From Azohydromonas lata NBRC 102462 (GTDB lineage Bacteria; Pseudomonadota; Gammaproteobacteria; Burkholderiales; Burkholderiaceae_C), in the NCBI GenBank assembly GCA_945878385.1, contig CAMCTE010000002.1, positions 1-34,554 on the forward strand: a DNA stretch of 34,554 nucleotides, given 5' to 3'. Positions 18,481 through 27,500 of this stretch are shown in pieces. The translations under genes were made by a program, and so were the position numbers. The notes below the pieces were generated by a model. It did no database searches. It saw only the letters and a list, made by a program, of their open reading frames with translations, and had not been told where the DNA came from. Position 1 is the stretch's first letter. Each line of letters starts with the position of its first letter.

Positions 18481-19710
18481 TCAGGACCGGCGCGCGACGC
18501 GCACACGCGCGCCGTCCTGCAGGGAAGCCGGTGGAAACACCACCACCTCCTGACCGGTGCGCAGGCCTTCGCCCAGCCAGGCGTGGCCCGCGCCCCTGCC
18601 CAACACTTTCACCGGCACCATGCGGGCACGCCCGTCCGTGATGGTGAAGACGGCGTGGTCAGCCGGGCGACCCGGCTGGGGGAAGACCGCGCTGACCGGA
18701 ACCTGCAAAGCCTCTTCTGCCCGGCGCAGCACCACCTGGGCCCGGACGGTGTAGCCATCCCCCGCCGGCAATTCCTGCAGCGGCTCAATCCACACATTGA
18801 CCCGCTGCTCTTCCAGCCCCAGTGCCGACACCTTCGTCGTCGCTGCAGGCTCGATCAAGCGCACACGGCCTTCGGCCTGACCGGTGCCACCACTGCGTTC
18901 GTCCCAGCCGCTCAGCCGTGCCAGGCTGCCGATGCGGATGCGCAGGGCTTCTTGACTGATCATCGGTACCACCACCTCGGGCCGGCGCACATCGGCCACT
19001 TCCATCACCACCGCCCCGGCAGGCAGCACCGCCTCATGGGCCTGCACCACGCGCAGCACCTGCACCGGCCCCGCTGCTGCCACTGCACGCCGGGCCACCG
19101 GCGGCAAGCCGGAAGCCGCCGTCAACGCCACGCGGGTCTGCTCCACTTCGTGCAGTGCCGCACTTTCAGCCGCTTGCGCAGCCTTCCAACTGCGCTCTTC
19201 GCGCTGAAGGTCCAGCACCGCAGACTCCACCTGCGTGCGGGAAATGAAGTCCTGCTCGGCCAACATCACCGCGCGTGCTGCGGCCACTGCCGCCCGCTGC
19301 CAGGCCACCAGGGCCACCTCCGCCTGCCGCGCCGCCCGCTGCCAGGCCGACTGCGCTGCCGCACCACGCGCTTGCCATTCCGCGCGGGTGCGGGCGTCCA
19401 GCAAAGTGGGCTGCATCGGGCGCACCCAGAACAGCACTTCGTCTGCAGCCGCCCAATGACCCTCCTTGATCGACGGACGCTCCAGCTCGCCCGCCCAGGG
19501 CATGGTGACCGCCATGCGTTCACGCACCCGCGCACGGCCGTCGTCCTCCACCGTTTCCTCAAAGGGCCTCACTTCTGCCACCGCTGTCTCCACCTCCACC
19601 GCCCGCGGCATGAAGGCCCAGACCAGTACAAGGGTCAAGCCTGAAATGGCCACTGCCATAGCCGCCACACGCCAACGCAGCCGCTGAACAAACCAGACTT
19701 TGAAGTCCAT
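18481..19710 (-). CDS. HlyD-type periplasmic adaptor (membrane fusion protein) of an ABC exporter
   Basis: A 409-residue membrane-anchored adaptor. A single N-terminal helix (VAAMAVAISGLTLVLVWAFM, residues about 14-33) is followed by a split lipoyl-like region, an Ala-rich coiled-coil hairpin (roughly residues 95-195) and a beta-barrel/membrane-proximal region including VQVLRVVQAHEAVLPAGAVV and the C-terminal VPVKVLGRG...LRTGQEVVVFPP. The frame is open further upstream but the family start is ATG 19710 (MDFKVWFVQRLRWR), five bases after the permease stop. With the two preceding genes it forms a tripartite-type exporter; the outer-membrane channel is not encoded here. Confidence 0.88.
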   Translation of the reverse strand: MDFKVWFVQRLRWRVAAMAVAISGLTLVLVWAFMPRAVEVETAVAEVRPFEETVEDDGRARVRERMAVTMPWAGELERPSIKEGHWAAADEVLFWVRPMQPTLLDARTRAEWQARGAAAQSAWQRAARQAEVALVAWQRAAVAAARAVMLAEQDFISRTQVESAVLDLQREERSWKAAQAAESAALHEVEQTRVALTAASGLPPVARRAVAAAGPVQVLRVVQAHEAVLPAGAVVMEVADVRRPEVVVPMISQEALRIRIGSLARLSGWDERSGGTGQAEGRVRLIEPAATTKVSALGLEEQRVNVWIEPLQELPAGDGYTVRAQVVLRRAEEALQVPVSAVFPQPGRPADHAVFTITDGRARMVPVKVLGRGAGHAWLGEGLRTGQEVVVFPPASLQDGARVRVARRS

Positions 19711-19715
19711 GGCGT

Positions 19716-22130
19716 CTATTCCCTCGTCTTGAGTGCAGCCACCATGTCCAGGGTCTGCACACGGCGCCACACCACCCAGGCGCTCCCGGCGGCTGCGGCC
19801 AACACACTCAGGGCCGCCCCGGCATAGGTGCGCGGCCACACCACCACCGGGAACTGGAACTGGTCGCTGCGCAAGCCCACCGACAGGCCCCACACCAACA
19901 GCCAACCCAACACCATGCCCAAGGGCAGCGCCACGGCCACCATCAGGGCCTGCTCGCCCACCATCAGGCGCGCCACCTCGGCGCGTGTAAGACCCAGCAC
20001 CCGCAGGCTGGCCAATTCCCACGCACGCTCAGCCCAAGCGATGCGCGCGTTGTTGTAGACCACACCCACGGCCACCACCAAAGCGAAGCCGGTCATGATG
20101 CTGCTCATGATGCGGATGTTGCGGGCCGTGATGGTCTGCATGTTCTGCAGCAAGTGCGCCTTGCTGAAGGCGCCGCCCACGCGGGGCATGGCTGTGGTGG
20201 CGTGCAGCACTGAATCCAGGGCAGGCGCATCCACCAGCAGGCTGAAGCCATTGAACCGGTCATCCTCCTGCAGCAATCGGTTGAGCGTGGCACGGGTGGT
20301 GGTGGCGTTCAGGCCCATGGTCTCGCCCACCAGGGCCGACACGCGCAAGCGCGCCAGGGGCCTGGGCCCCTCCACCAGCTTGACCCACAATTCATCACCC
20401 ACGCGCAAACCCAGCTTGTGGGCCAAGCGGTCGGTCAGCACCACACCGTCTTCGCTCAGCGGCACCACACGGCCCTGCACATCCACCAGCCGCTGCTGTT
20501 GGCTGTGCGGCTCCAGCCCCCGCAGTTGCACCCGCTGGCTGCGATGCCCATGCACCAGCGTGGCGGCCACGGAACGAGACCCCTCCACCGCCCGTACACC
20601 GGGCACGCGGGCCAGGGTGTGACGCGCGCTGGCACCCACCACTTCGGTGGTCATCAACTGCACATCGCCGCGCCACACGGTTTCGAATTGCCGTGTGACG
20701 ATGTGTTCGATGGCGTCGCGAAAGAAGTTGCCCATCACCACCAAAGACAGCGCGCTGGCCATGCCCAGCATGCTGAAGAGTGAACGCCAAGGCCGGCGGC
20801 GCAACTGGCGCAGGATCATGCGCATCACCAAGGACAGGTGCAGGGCGCGCTCCATGGCCGCTTCCCAGCGTCCATGGCGAAAACGCAGAGGCGGCTGCGG
20901 CTGCATCGCCTGCGCGGGACTCAAGCGCAGGATACCCACCAGCGCCTGCGCCGTACCCGCCACCGCCGCCACCGCCGCCAGGGCCACCGCCTGCCACCAC
21001 ACGGTCGCAGGAATCACCAGGGGCAAGCTCGGAAAGCGAAAGAATTCGCCGTACAGGCCCATCAGCCACCGGCCCGCCCACACGCCCAGCAAACCGCCGG
21101 CAGCCACACCCAATGCCGCGATCACCAACACCATCTGCAGTTGGTGCATCACCAATGCGCCGTTGGAAAAACCCAGCGCCTTGAGGCTGGCGATCTGTTC
21201 GCGCTGCGTGGCCACCAGTCGCGTCATCACCGCATGCAGCAAAAAGACGGAGACCGCCGTGAATATCACCGGCAAGACCGTGCCCAAGAGGCGCTGCTCC
21301 TGTATTTCGTTGTCCAGCATCTGGTGCGAGGCCTGAAGGCGTCGGGGTAGCGCATCGCGTCCGCCCCAGCGCGGCATGAGATCCTGCAGCGCGGCCAGCA
21401 CCGCCTCTTCGTGCGCGCCAGGCGCCAACCGTATCGACAGCCGCGTGAAGGCGCCCTGCAGATCCCAGGCAGCGGCCAAGGCCTGCTCGTCCACCCACAG
21501 CACGCCGTAGCCCTTCGGGTCGGGCATGCCCATGCCACCGGCAAACACCACATCCGGCGCCACGGCCAGAGCCGTGATCTCCAACACCTGCAGGCGGCCA
21601 TTCATCAGCGCCTGCAGGCGGTCGCCTCGGTGCAGCCCTCGCGCCAGCGCAAATCCTTCGGAGATCCAGGCCGGCATCACACCGTCGCTGCGCAGAGCGC
21701 CCGGCCAAGTGCCGGCCACCACCTCAGCCGAAGTCGCCAATGTCACACCACCTGATGCGCCCTGGCGCAACATCGGCCGGTTCAGCGCCACCAGCCGACC
21801 CTGGGCCACGCCCACCAAGTGCCCCATCACCGGGTCTGCCACGCCCGGCAGCAGCAGCCGCGCCGGGCGCTCCACCGTGGCCTGCACCTGTGCCACGCCG
21901 GGAATGGCCTCAAACAAGGGCAGGGCTGAGCGCGGCGCGCGTCGTACACCCGCGAACACATCGGCCATGTGGGCCTGTGCATAGAAGCGGTCCCGCGCGC
22001 GCTCCAGGCTGTGCACGCAAGCCTGCGTGGTCAGCAAGGCACCCACCGCGCTGGCCACCACCAACGCGATGGTGAGCACCTGGCTCCACAGCCGCGCCAG
22101 GTCACGCGCCAGCTTGCGCTGCAGCAGCAT
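19716..22130 (-). CDS. ABC transporter permease with two FtsX/MacB-type domains
   Basis: An 804-residue membrane protein built of two FtsX units. Each has a large extracytoplasmic domain flanked by helices: one N-terminal helix (QVLTIALVVASAVGALLTTQ), a first FtsX domain around VIFTAVSVFLLHAVMTRLVATQREQIASLKALGFS, a second periplasmic part, and a second FtsX domain around IMSSIMTGFALVVAVGVVYNNARIAWAERAWELASLRVLG. This is the mechanotransmission-type (type VII) fold, used for export or lipoprotein/adhesin handling rather than import. The start ATG 22130 overlaps the stop of the ATPase gene (TGATG). The much longer upstream open frame is the shadow of the ATPase gene. The exported substrate is not predictable. 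Confidence 0.9.
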   Translation of the reverse strand: MLLQRKLARDLARLWSQVLTIALVVASAVGALLTTQACVHSLERARDRFYAQAHMADVFAGVRRAPRSALPLFEAIPGVAQVQATVERPARLLLPGVADPVMGHLVGVAQGRLVALNRPMLRQGASGGVTLATSAEVVAGTWPGALRSDGVMPAWISEGFALARGLHRGDRLQALMNGRLQVLEITALAVAPDVVFAGGMGMPDPKGYGVLWVDEQALAAAWDLQGAFTRLSIRLAPGAHEEAVLAALQDLMPRWGGRDALPRRLQASHQMLDNEIQEQRLLGTVLPVIFTAVSVFLLHAVMTRLVATQREQIASLKALGFSNGALVMHQLQMVLVIAALGVAAGGLLGVWAGRWLMGLYGEFFRFPSLPLVIPATVWWQAVALAAVAAVAGTAQALVGILRLSPAQAMQPQPPLRFRHGRWEAAMERALHLSLVMRMILRQLRRRPWRSLFSMLGMASALSLVVMGNFFRDAIEHIVTRQFETVWRGDVQLMTTEVVGASARHTLARVPGVRAVEGSRSVAATLVHGHRSQRVQLRGLEPHSQQQRLVDVQGRVVPLSEDGVVLTDRLAHKLGLRVGDELWVKLVEGPRPLARLRVSALVGETMGLNATTTRATLNRLLQEDDRFNGFSLLVDAPALDSVLHATTAMPRVGGAFSKAHLLQNMQTITARNIRIMSSIMTGFALVVAVGVVYNNARIAWAERAWELASLRVLGLTRAEVARLMVGEQALMVAVALPLGMVLGWLLVWGLSVGLRSDQFQFPVVVWPRTYAGAALSVLAAAAGSAWVVWRRVQTLDMVAALKTRE

Positions 22131-22894
22131 CACCACGAGATGTCTTCCACCCGCGCCCTCCTGGCCGGTTGTTCGATACCGGCCACGCGCCCGTCGGCCA
22201 GGCGCACCACGCGGTCGGCCAATTCGGCAATCACCGCGTTGTGCGTGATCACCACCACCGTGGTGCCCAGGCGGCCGTGGATACCCAACAGGGTCTGCAA
22301 CACCCGCTTGCCGGTTTCGCAATCCAGGGCGCCGGTGGGTTCGTCGCACAGCAGCACTGCCGGCTGTTTGACCACCGCCCGCGCAATGGCCACACGCTGT
22401 TGCTCGCCGCCCGAAATCTGCGATGGGAAATGTTGGGCCCGTTCGCTCAAGCCCACCTGGTCCAGCGCCTGGTCCACCGGCATGGGGTGCGGCACCAGCT
22501 CGGCCACCAGGGCCACGTTCTCCCACACCGTGAGGCTGGGGATGAGGTTGTAGAACTGAAAAACGAAGCCCACATGCTCGCGTCGAAAACGCGTGAGTGT
22601 GGCCTCATCGGCACCGTCCAGGCGCTGTGCGCCGAAGTGCAGTTCGCCACTGCTGGGCCTGTCCAGACCCCCCATCAGATTGAGCAGCGTGCTCTTGCCG
22701 CTGCCCGAGGGGCCCAGCAGCACCACGAACTCGCCACGCGCCACCTCCAGGTTGACTTCACGCAAGGCCTGCACCGCCGATGGTCCCTGGCCATAGGTCT
22801 TGCCCACTGCCACCAAACGGAACACCGGTGGCAGTGCAGCGGTGGCGTGGTCTTCGATGTGCTGGGCGTCGTAGGCGGTCTGCGGGAGCGTCAC
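22130..22894 (-). CDS. ABC exporter ATPase, MacB/LolD family
   Basis: A 254-residue nucleotide-binding subunit. Walker A is GPSGSGKST (residues 61-69), the Q-loop is in FVFQFYNLIPSLTVWENVAL, the signature is ISGGEQQRVAIARA, Walker B is LLCDEPTGALD, and the switch histidine is in VVVITHN. The QFYNLIPSLT segment is typical of the MacB/LolD/DevA group. It begins with GTG 22894; the first 25 residues precede the conserved domain and the ribosome site is weak. It is the first gene of the ATPase-permease-adaptor unit and faces away from the SRAP gene across a 149-base gap in which I saw no clear promoter. Confidence 0.92.
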   Translation of the reverse strand: MTLPQTAYDAQHIEDHATAALPPVFRLVAVGKTYGQGPSAVQALREVNLEVARGEFVVLLGPSGSGKSTLLNLMGGLDRPSSGELHFGAQRLDGADEATLTRFRREHVGFVFQFYNLIPSLTVWENVALVAELVPHPMPVDQALDQVGLSERAQHFPSQISGGEQQRVAIARAVVKQPAVLLCDEPTGALDCETGKRVLQTLLGIHGRLGTTVVVITHNAVIAELADRVVRLADGRVAGIEQPARRARVEDISW

Positions 22895-23043
22895 CCGCCC
22901 ACACTAGGGGCTGCAGGCGGCGCCGGGCTGAGGCAGCGCAAGCCGGGCCCAAGCTCACGATTGAGTTCCATGCCCTGGCCTCAGCCCCACTCACTCGGTC
23001 GGAACAATGACATCATGCAGTCACCGTTACGGAGTCCACGCGC

Positions 23044-23694
23044 ATGTGCGCCCACTACGAAAACATTCGCGACCCGCGCATCATCCGCGACCATTTCCGA
23101 GCAGAGCCGCTGCACGCCGATGTGGAGACGGAAGTGCGGCAGGATGTGTGGCCGGGCTACACCGGCAGTTTCATCGTACGGCCGCCCGAGGCCGAATTCG
23201 GCGACGAGGCCGTGGCCGAGCGCGTCACGTTGCCAGGCGTGTTCGGGCTCCTGCCGCACTGGGCGAAGGACGAGAAGCTCTCACGCCACACCTACAACGC
23301 CCGCAGCGAGACCGTGGCCGAGAAACCCAGTTTTCGGGATGCATGGCGCAAGGCGCGGCACTGCATCATTCCGGCACAGGCCATTTACGAACCCGATTGG
23401 CGCAGCGGCCGTGCCGTACCCACCCGCATCACCCGGGCCGACGGCTATCCCCTGGGTATCGCAGGGTTGTGGGACCGCTGGCGCTCGCCGCAAGGCCGCT
23501 GGGTGCACAGCTACACCATGCTCACGCTCAATGCGGACGCACATCCTTTCATGAACCGCTTTCACAAGCCCGGCGACGAAAAGCGGATGGTGGTGGTGGT
23601 GCCCGAAGACCGTTATGGCGCCTGGCTGATGGCCGATGCGCAAGCCGCGCGCAGCTTCATCCAGGCATACGCCGCCGAACAGTTCAGCTGTTGA
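23044..23694 (+). CDS. SRAP (SOS response-associated peptidase, YedK/HMCES) family protein
   Basis: A 216-residue protein that covalently traps abasic sites in single-stranded DNA through the cysteine exposed after Met removal. The diagnostic residues are in order: Cys2 (MCAHYENI), Asn85 and Arg87 in YNARSET, Glu116 in PAQAIYEPDW, and His174 in FMNRFHKPGDEKRM. These match the catalytic set of E. coli YedK (Cys2, Asn75, Glu105, His160). Length is normal. No LexA-type box (CTG-N10-CAG) was recognised upstream. The gene stands alone between the exporter operon and a convergent DUF3016 gene. Confidence 0.93.
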   Translation: MCAHYENIRDPRIIRDHFRAEPLHADVETEVRQDVWPGYTGSFIVRPPEAEFGDEAVAERVTLPGVFGLLPHWAKDEKLSRHTYNARSETVAEKPSFRDAWRKARHCIIPAQAIYEPDWRSGRAVPTRITRADGYPLGIAGLWDRWRSPQGRWVHSYTMLTLNADAHPFMNRFHKPGDEKRMVVVVPEDRYGAWLMADAQAARSFIQAYAAEQFSC

Positions 23695-23699
23695 ACCGC

Positions 23700-23732
23700 C
23701 GGAGTGCTCTGCAGTGCCCCACAGAGCCTCCG
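23700..23732. terminator. Stem-loop between convergent genes, possible bidirectional terminator
   Basis: CGGAG-t-GCTCTG pairs with CAGAGC-CTCCG across a 10-base loop, giving an 11-bp stem with one bulged base. It lies directly after the SRAP stop and 17 bases after the end of the convergent DUF3016 gene. No T-run follows on either strand, so intrinsic termination would be inefficient. Confidence 0.45.
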
Positions 23733-23748
23733 ACGGCCCTCGATTTCC

Positions 23749-24276
23749 TCAGCGCGCGGCAGCCCCTGCGGCGCTTCGTTCGACGACTCGGCTTTGCAGC
23801 CACTCGTCCAGCATCCGGCGGTCGTAATACAGGGGCTGCAGGCGGTCTCCCAAAGCCAAGCGGTGCGCATAGCCCAGGTCGCCAAGTTCATCCCGCCCCG
23901 ATGCGAGCACAGAGGCACCTTGGCGCAGGGTCCAGCGCAAGGTGGCCCGCGGGCTGTCAACCTTGCCATTGAGCACGCGCACAAAGGGCTCACGGCCCAC
24001 TGGCTGCTCGATGCCGGCCAGGTCCACATCCAACACTTCAATTTCCAGGCGCTGCGCGGCAGGCAGGCGCGCACCCCACGCCGCCATGTGATCCTGGAGG
24101 GTCTTGAGATTGCGCTCACGGGTCACGGCGCCAAAGCCGATGTCGGCATAGCGCAGGGGCTCCTGAAAAGACACCACCACTTCGCCGGCCTGCGCCAGCC
24201 CGGCGCTGCCCCACCCGGTCAACACCAACAGAAGTCCGGCGCACAACCGTCGCACAGTGTGGGATCGAACGACCAT
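23749..24276 (-). CDS. Secreted DUF3016 family protein
   Basis: A 175-residue exported protein of unknown function. A Sec signal (RRLCAGLLLVLTGWGSAGLAQA) ends about residue 31. The mature part begins with VVVSFQEPLRYADIG, and continues with RLEIEVLDVDLAGIEQP and RATLRWTLRQGASVLASG, ending in YDRRMLDEWLQ; these fit the DUF3016 pattern as I recall it (a 'DVDLAG' core and a final 'YDKRMLDEWF'). I prefer ATG 24276, which has GGGGAG 7 bases upstream, over ATG 24291. Upstream lies the phased repeat array at 24329-24393. The mature protein is probably periplasmic. Confidence 0.8.
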   Translation of the reverse strand: MVVRSHTVRRLCAGLLLVLTGWGSAGLAQAGEVVVSFQEPLRYADIGFGAVTRERNLKTLQDHMAAWGARLPAAQRLEIEVLDVDLAGIEQPVGREPFVRVLNGKVDSPRATLRWTLRQGASVLASGRDELGDLGYAHRLALGDRLQPLYYDRRMLDEWLQSRVVERSAAGAAAR

Positions 24277-24328
24277 CTTCTTGCTCCCCATCTTTCATCA
24301 CCGTTTCGCCCATGACCGCGAACCTCGT

Positions 24329-24393
24329 GTGTCCACGGACTGCACAGGACCACATACGGACCACGTACGGATAGCGCACGGATCGCATACCGG
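24329..24393. repeat. Degenerate 11-bp phased direct repeats (core TCCGT on the minus strand)
   Basis: On the minus strand the units read TCCGTGCGCTA, TCCGTACGTGG, TCCGTATGTGG, TCCTGTGCAG and TCCGTGGACAC, preceded by a weaker unit. The spacing is 11 bases except one 10-base unit. The array lies about 50-115 bases upstream of the DUF3016 start and about 125 bases upstream of the oxidoreductase gene, inside the divergent control region. The period near one helical turn suggests a multi-site regulator or simply slipped duplication. Confidence 0.6.
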
Positions 24394-24475
24394 CGGCTCA
24401 CCCGCAGCCTGCGAATCTTCTCAGACTCCCACCCCGAGCGCAAAGTTCCCATCCGTGCGGCGCCCACCCTCGACA

Positions 24476-24498
24476 CAAGGGTGACAGGTGCACCCTTG
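24476..24498. promoter_or_regulatory. Inverted repeat CAAGGGTG-N7-CACCCTTG upstream of the indolepyruvate oxidoreductase gene
   Basis: Eight-base perfect arms are separated by seven bases, placed 10-20 bases before the candidate start codons at 24509 and 24518. It could be an operator or an mRNA hairpin close to the ribosome site. The 24277-24517 gap otherwise holds only the phased repeats at 24329-24393 and no confident -35/-10 pair. Confidence 0.45.
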
Positions 24499-24517
24499 GG
24501 GCTCTACGATGGCGGCT

Positions 24518-27500
24518 ATGAGCAGTGTGCCCCTCCGCCCCTACGAACTCTCGGACAACCTGCGGGCGTCGTCCGGCACGGTGGGGCTCACCGGCACCCA
24601 GGCACTGGTGCGCCTGATGCTGATGCAGCGCCAACGCGACGAAGCCGCCGGCCTGCGCACCGCCGGTTTCGTCAGTGGCTACCGAGGCAGCCCCCTGGGC
24701 ATGGTGGACCAGCAGATGTGGAAGGCCCGAAGCCTGCTGGACGCCGCCGGCGTGCAGTTCCTGCCGGCCATCAATGAAGACCTGGCCGCCACCGCCTGCC
24801 TGGGCACCCAGCGCGTGGCGCTGGATGAGGCGCGCCGCGTGGATGGCGTGTACGCGATGTGGTACGGCAAAGGCCCCGGAGTGGACCGCGCGGGTGACGC
24901 CCTGAAACACGGCCACATCTATGGCTCCAGCCCCTTGGGTGGCGTGCTGGTGGTGTGCGGTGACGACCATGGTTGCGTGTCGTCCTCCATGCCGCATCAA
25001 AGCGACCAGGCCTTGGCCCACTTCGGCATGCCCGTGCTGCACCCGGCCAATGTGGCGGAATACCTGGAGTTCGGCCTGTATGGCTGGGCTTTGTCGCGCT
25101 ACAGCGGCGCCTGGGTGGGCTTCAAGGCCATCAGCGAAGTGGTGGAATCAGGCATGACGGTGAACCTGGACGCCGTACCCATCGACTTCGCCCTGCCGGT
25201 GCCACCCGAGGCCTTCACACCCAGCCAGAATCTGCATGTGCGGCGGGTGGACCTGCCCTCGCTGACGCTCGAATCCCGTGCCGCCGAAAAGCTTGACGCG
25301 GTTCGCGCCTTCGCACGCCTGAATTCGGTCGACAAGCATGTGGTGTCCAGCCCGCGCGCCACGCTGGGCATCGTCACCGTGGGCAAGGCGCATTTCGACT
25401 TCATGGAGGTGCTTCGCCGGCTCAACCTGGACCCCAACGCCCTGGCCGCCGCCGGCGTGCGCGTCTACAAGGTGGGCTTGGTGTGGCCGCTGGAGCCCAC
25501 ACGCATCATCGAATTCGCCCGCGGCCTGTCCGACATCCTGGTGATCGAGGAAAAGGCCCCGGTGGTGGAGCGGCAGATGAAGGAGCTGCTCTATTCCCTA
25601 CCGGACGGCCAGCGCCCCCGCATCTCGGGCAAGACCACACCCGAGAGCCAGCCGCTGCTGTCAGCCCTGGGCGAACTGCGACCGTCGCGCATCATGCCGG
25701 TGGTCGCGCAGTGGCTGGCCCGCTTGAACCCGGCGCTCGACCGGATGAACCGCGTGGTCGACTTCACCATGCCCTGCCTGCTGAGCAACGAATCGGATGC
25801 CGTCAAGCGCCAGCCGTACTTCTGCTCCGGGTGCCCGCACAACACCAGCACCAAGGTGCCCGAAGGCTCGCGCGCCCTGGCCGGCATCGGTTGCCACTTC
25901 ATGGCCAGTTGGATGGAGCGCCACACCGAAGGCCTGATCCAGATGGGCGCAGAAGGTGTGGACTGGGTGGCCGCCTCGCGCTTCACCGATGCGCCGCATG
26001 TGTTCCAAAACCTGGGCGACGGCACCTATTTCCACAGCGGGCTCTTGGCCATCCGTCAGGCCATCGCTGCCGGTGCGCGCATGACCTACAAGGTCCTGTA
26101 CAACGACGCGGTGGCCATGACGGGTGGCCAGCCGGTGGACGGCCAGCTTTCCGTGGCCGAGATCGCGCGACAAGTGCAGGCCGAAGGCGCACGCCGCGTG
26201 GTGGTGGTGTCGGATGACATCGGCAAGTACGACAAGCACCACGCCGAGTTTCCGGCCGGCACCACCTTCCACGACCGCAGCGAACTCGACGCCGTACAAC
26301 GCCAACTGCGCGAAGAAGCGGGCGTCACCCTGCTGATTTACGACCAAACCTGCGCGGCCGAAAAACGCCGCCGCCGCAAGAAGGGCGAGATGACCGACCC
26401 GCCCCGGCGCGTGGTGATCAACCCCGCGGTGTGCGAAGGCTGCGGGGACTGCGGCGTGCAAAGCAACTGCCTGTCCATCGTGCCGCTGGACACCGACTGG
26501 GGCCGCAAGCGCGCGATCGAGCAGAGTTCCTGCAACAAGGACTACAGCTGCATCAACGGCTTTTGCCCAAGCTTCGTCACGGTGGAAGGAGCGGTGTTGG
26601 CCAAGCCCACCGCGCGCCATTGGAATGAAGCCGATCTGGCACGCGAGGTGGCCGCGCTCCCGCAGCCCCGCCAGTGGGACTGGGGCGGTCCCTTCGACAT
26701 GCTGGTCACCGGCGTGGGCGGCACCGGCGTGGTCACCGTGGGGGCGCTGGTGACGATGGCCGCTCACCTGGAAGGCCGACAGGCTTCGGTGCTGGACTTC
26801 ATGGGCTTTGCGCAGAAGGGCGGCTCGGTGCTGTCCTTCGTGCGCATCGCGCCCACGGCCGACCTGCTCAACCAGGTGCGCATCGACACGCAGCAGGCCG
26901 ACCTGCTGCTGGCCTGCGACCTGGTGGTGGGTGCCAGCGCCGACGCATTGGCCACCGTCAAGCACGACCGCACCCAGATCATCGCCAACCGGCATGAACT
27001 GATGACCGCGGCCTTCGTGCGCCAGCCCGATGCCACACTGCATGCCGATGCGCTGATGGACAAGCTCCACCATGCTGCCGGTGCCCAGCAGGTGCGCACC
27101 GTGGATGCACAAGGCCTGGCCGAGTCGCTGTTGGGCGACACCCTGCCCTCGAACATCATCATGCTGGGCGCCGCGTGGCAGGCGGGCCTGGTACCGATGT
27201 CCCTGACCGCGCTGGAGCGCGCCATCACGCTCAACGGCGTTTCGGTTCAGAAGAATCTACAGGCGCTGGCTTTCGGACGCCTGGCGCTGGCCGCGCCCGA
27301 TGCGCTGCAGCGCTTGCGGGGTGTGGCTGCCGCCTCACCCGATGGGGATGCACTGGACGGTGAGCAAGGCCTGATCGCCCGCAGGCGACGCTTCCTCACC
27401 GACTATCAGGGCGCTGCATTGGCGGCGCGCTACGAGACCCTGGTGCAAGAGGTACGCCGTGCCGAAAGCGCCCTGGGCGGGGCCGCCGCGCAAGGCCTGC

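Noticed and set aside
18459..18484. Inverted repeat CTGAGC/GCTCAG between the convergent binding-protein and adaptor genes
   Set aside because: Arms are partly made by the two facing TGA stop codons, the loop is 14 bases and there is no T-run, so a terminator call is weak.
19711..20022. Upstream extension of the HlyD-type adaptor frame
   Set aside because: It overlaps the end of the permease gene; the family N-terminus with its membrane helix begins at ATG 19710.
22131..22526. Upstream extension of the FtsX permease frame into the ATPase gene
   Set aside because: The true start is ATG 22130 overlapping the ATPase stop; the extension is Gly/Ala/Arg-rich and lies entirely within the ATPase gene in another frame.
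22895..23043. Possible SOS (LexA) box before the SRAP gene
   Set aside because: No CTG-N10-CAG type palindrome was found in the 149-base gap.
25661..27112. Minus-strand open frame of about 480 codons inside the indolepyruvate oxidoreductase gene
   Set aside because: Antisense shadow of a well-conserved gene; low-complexity product without motifs.
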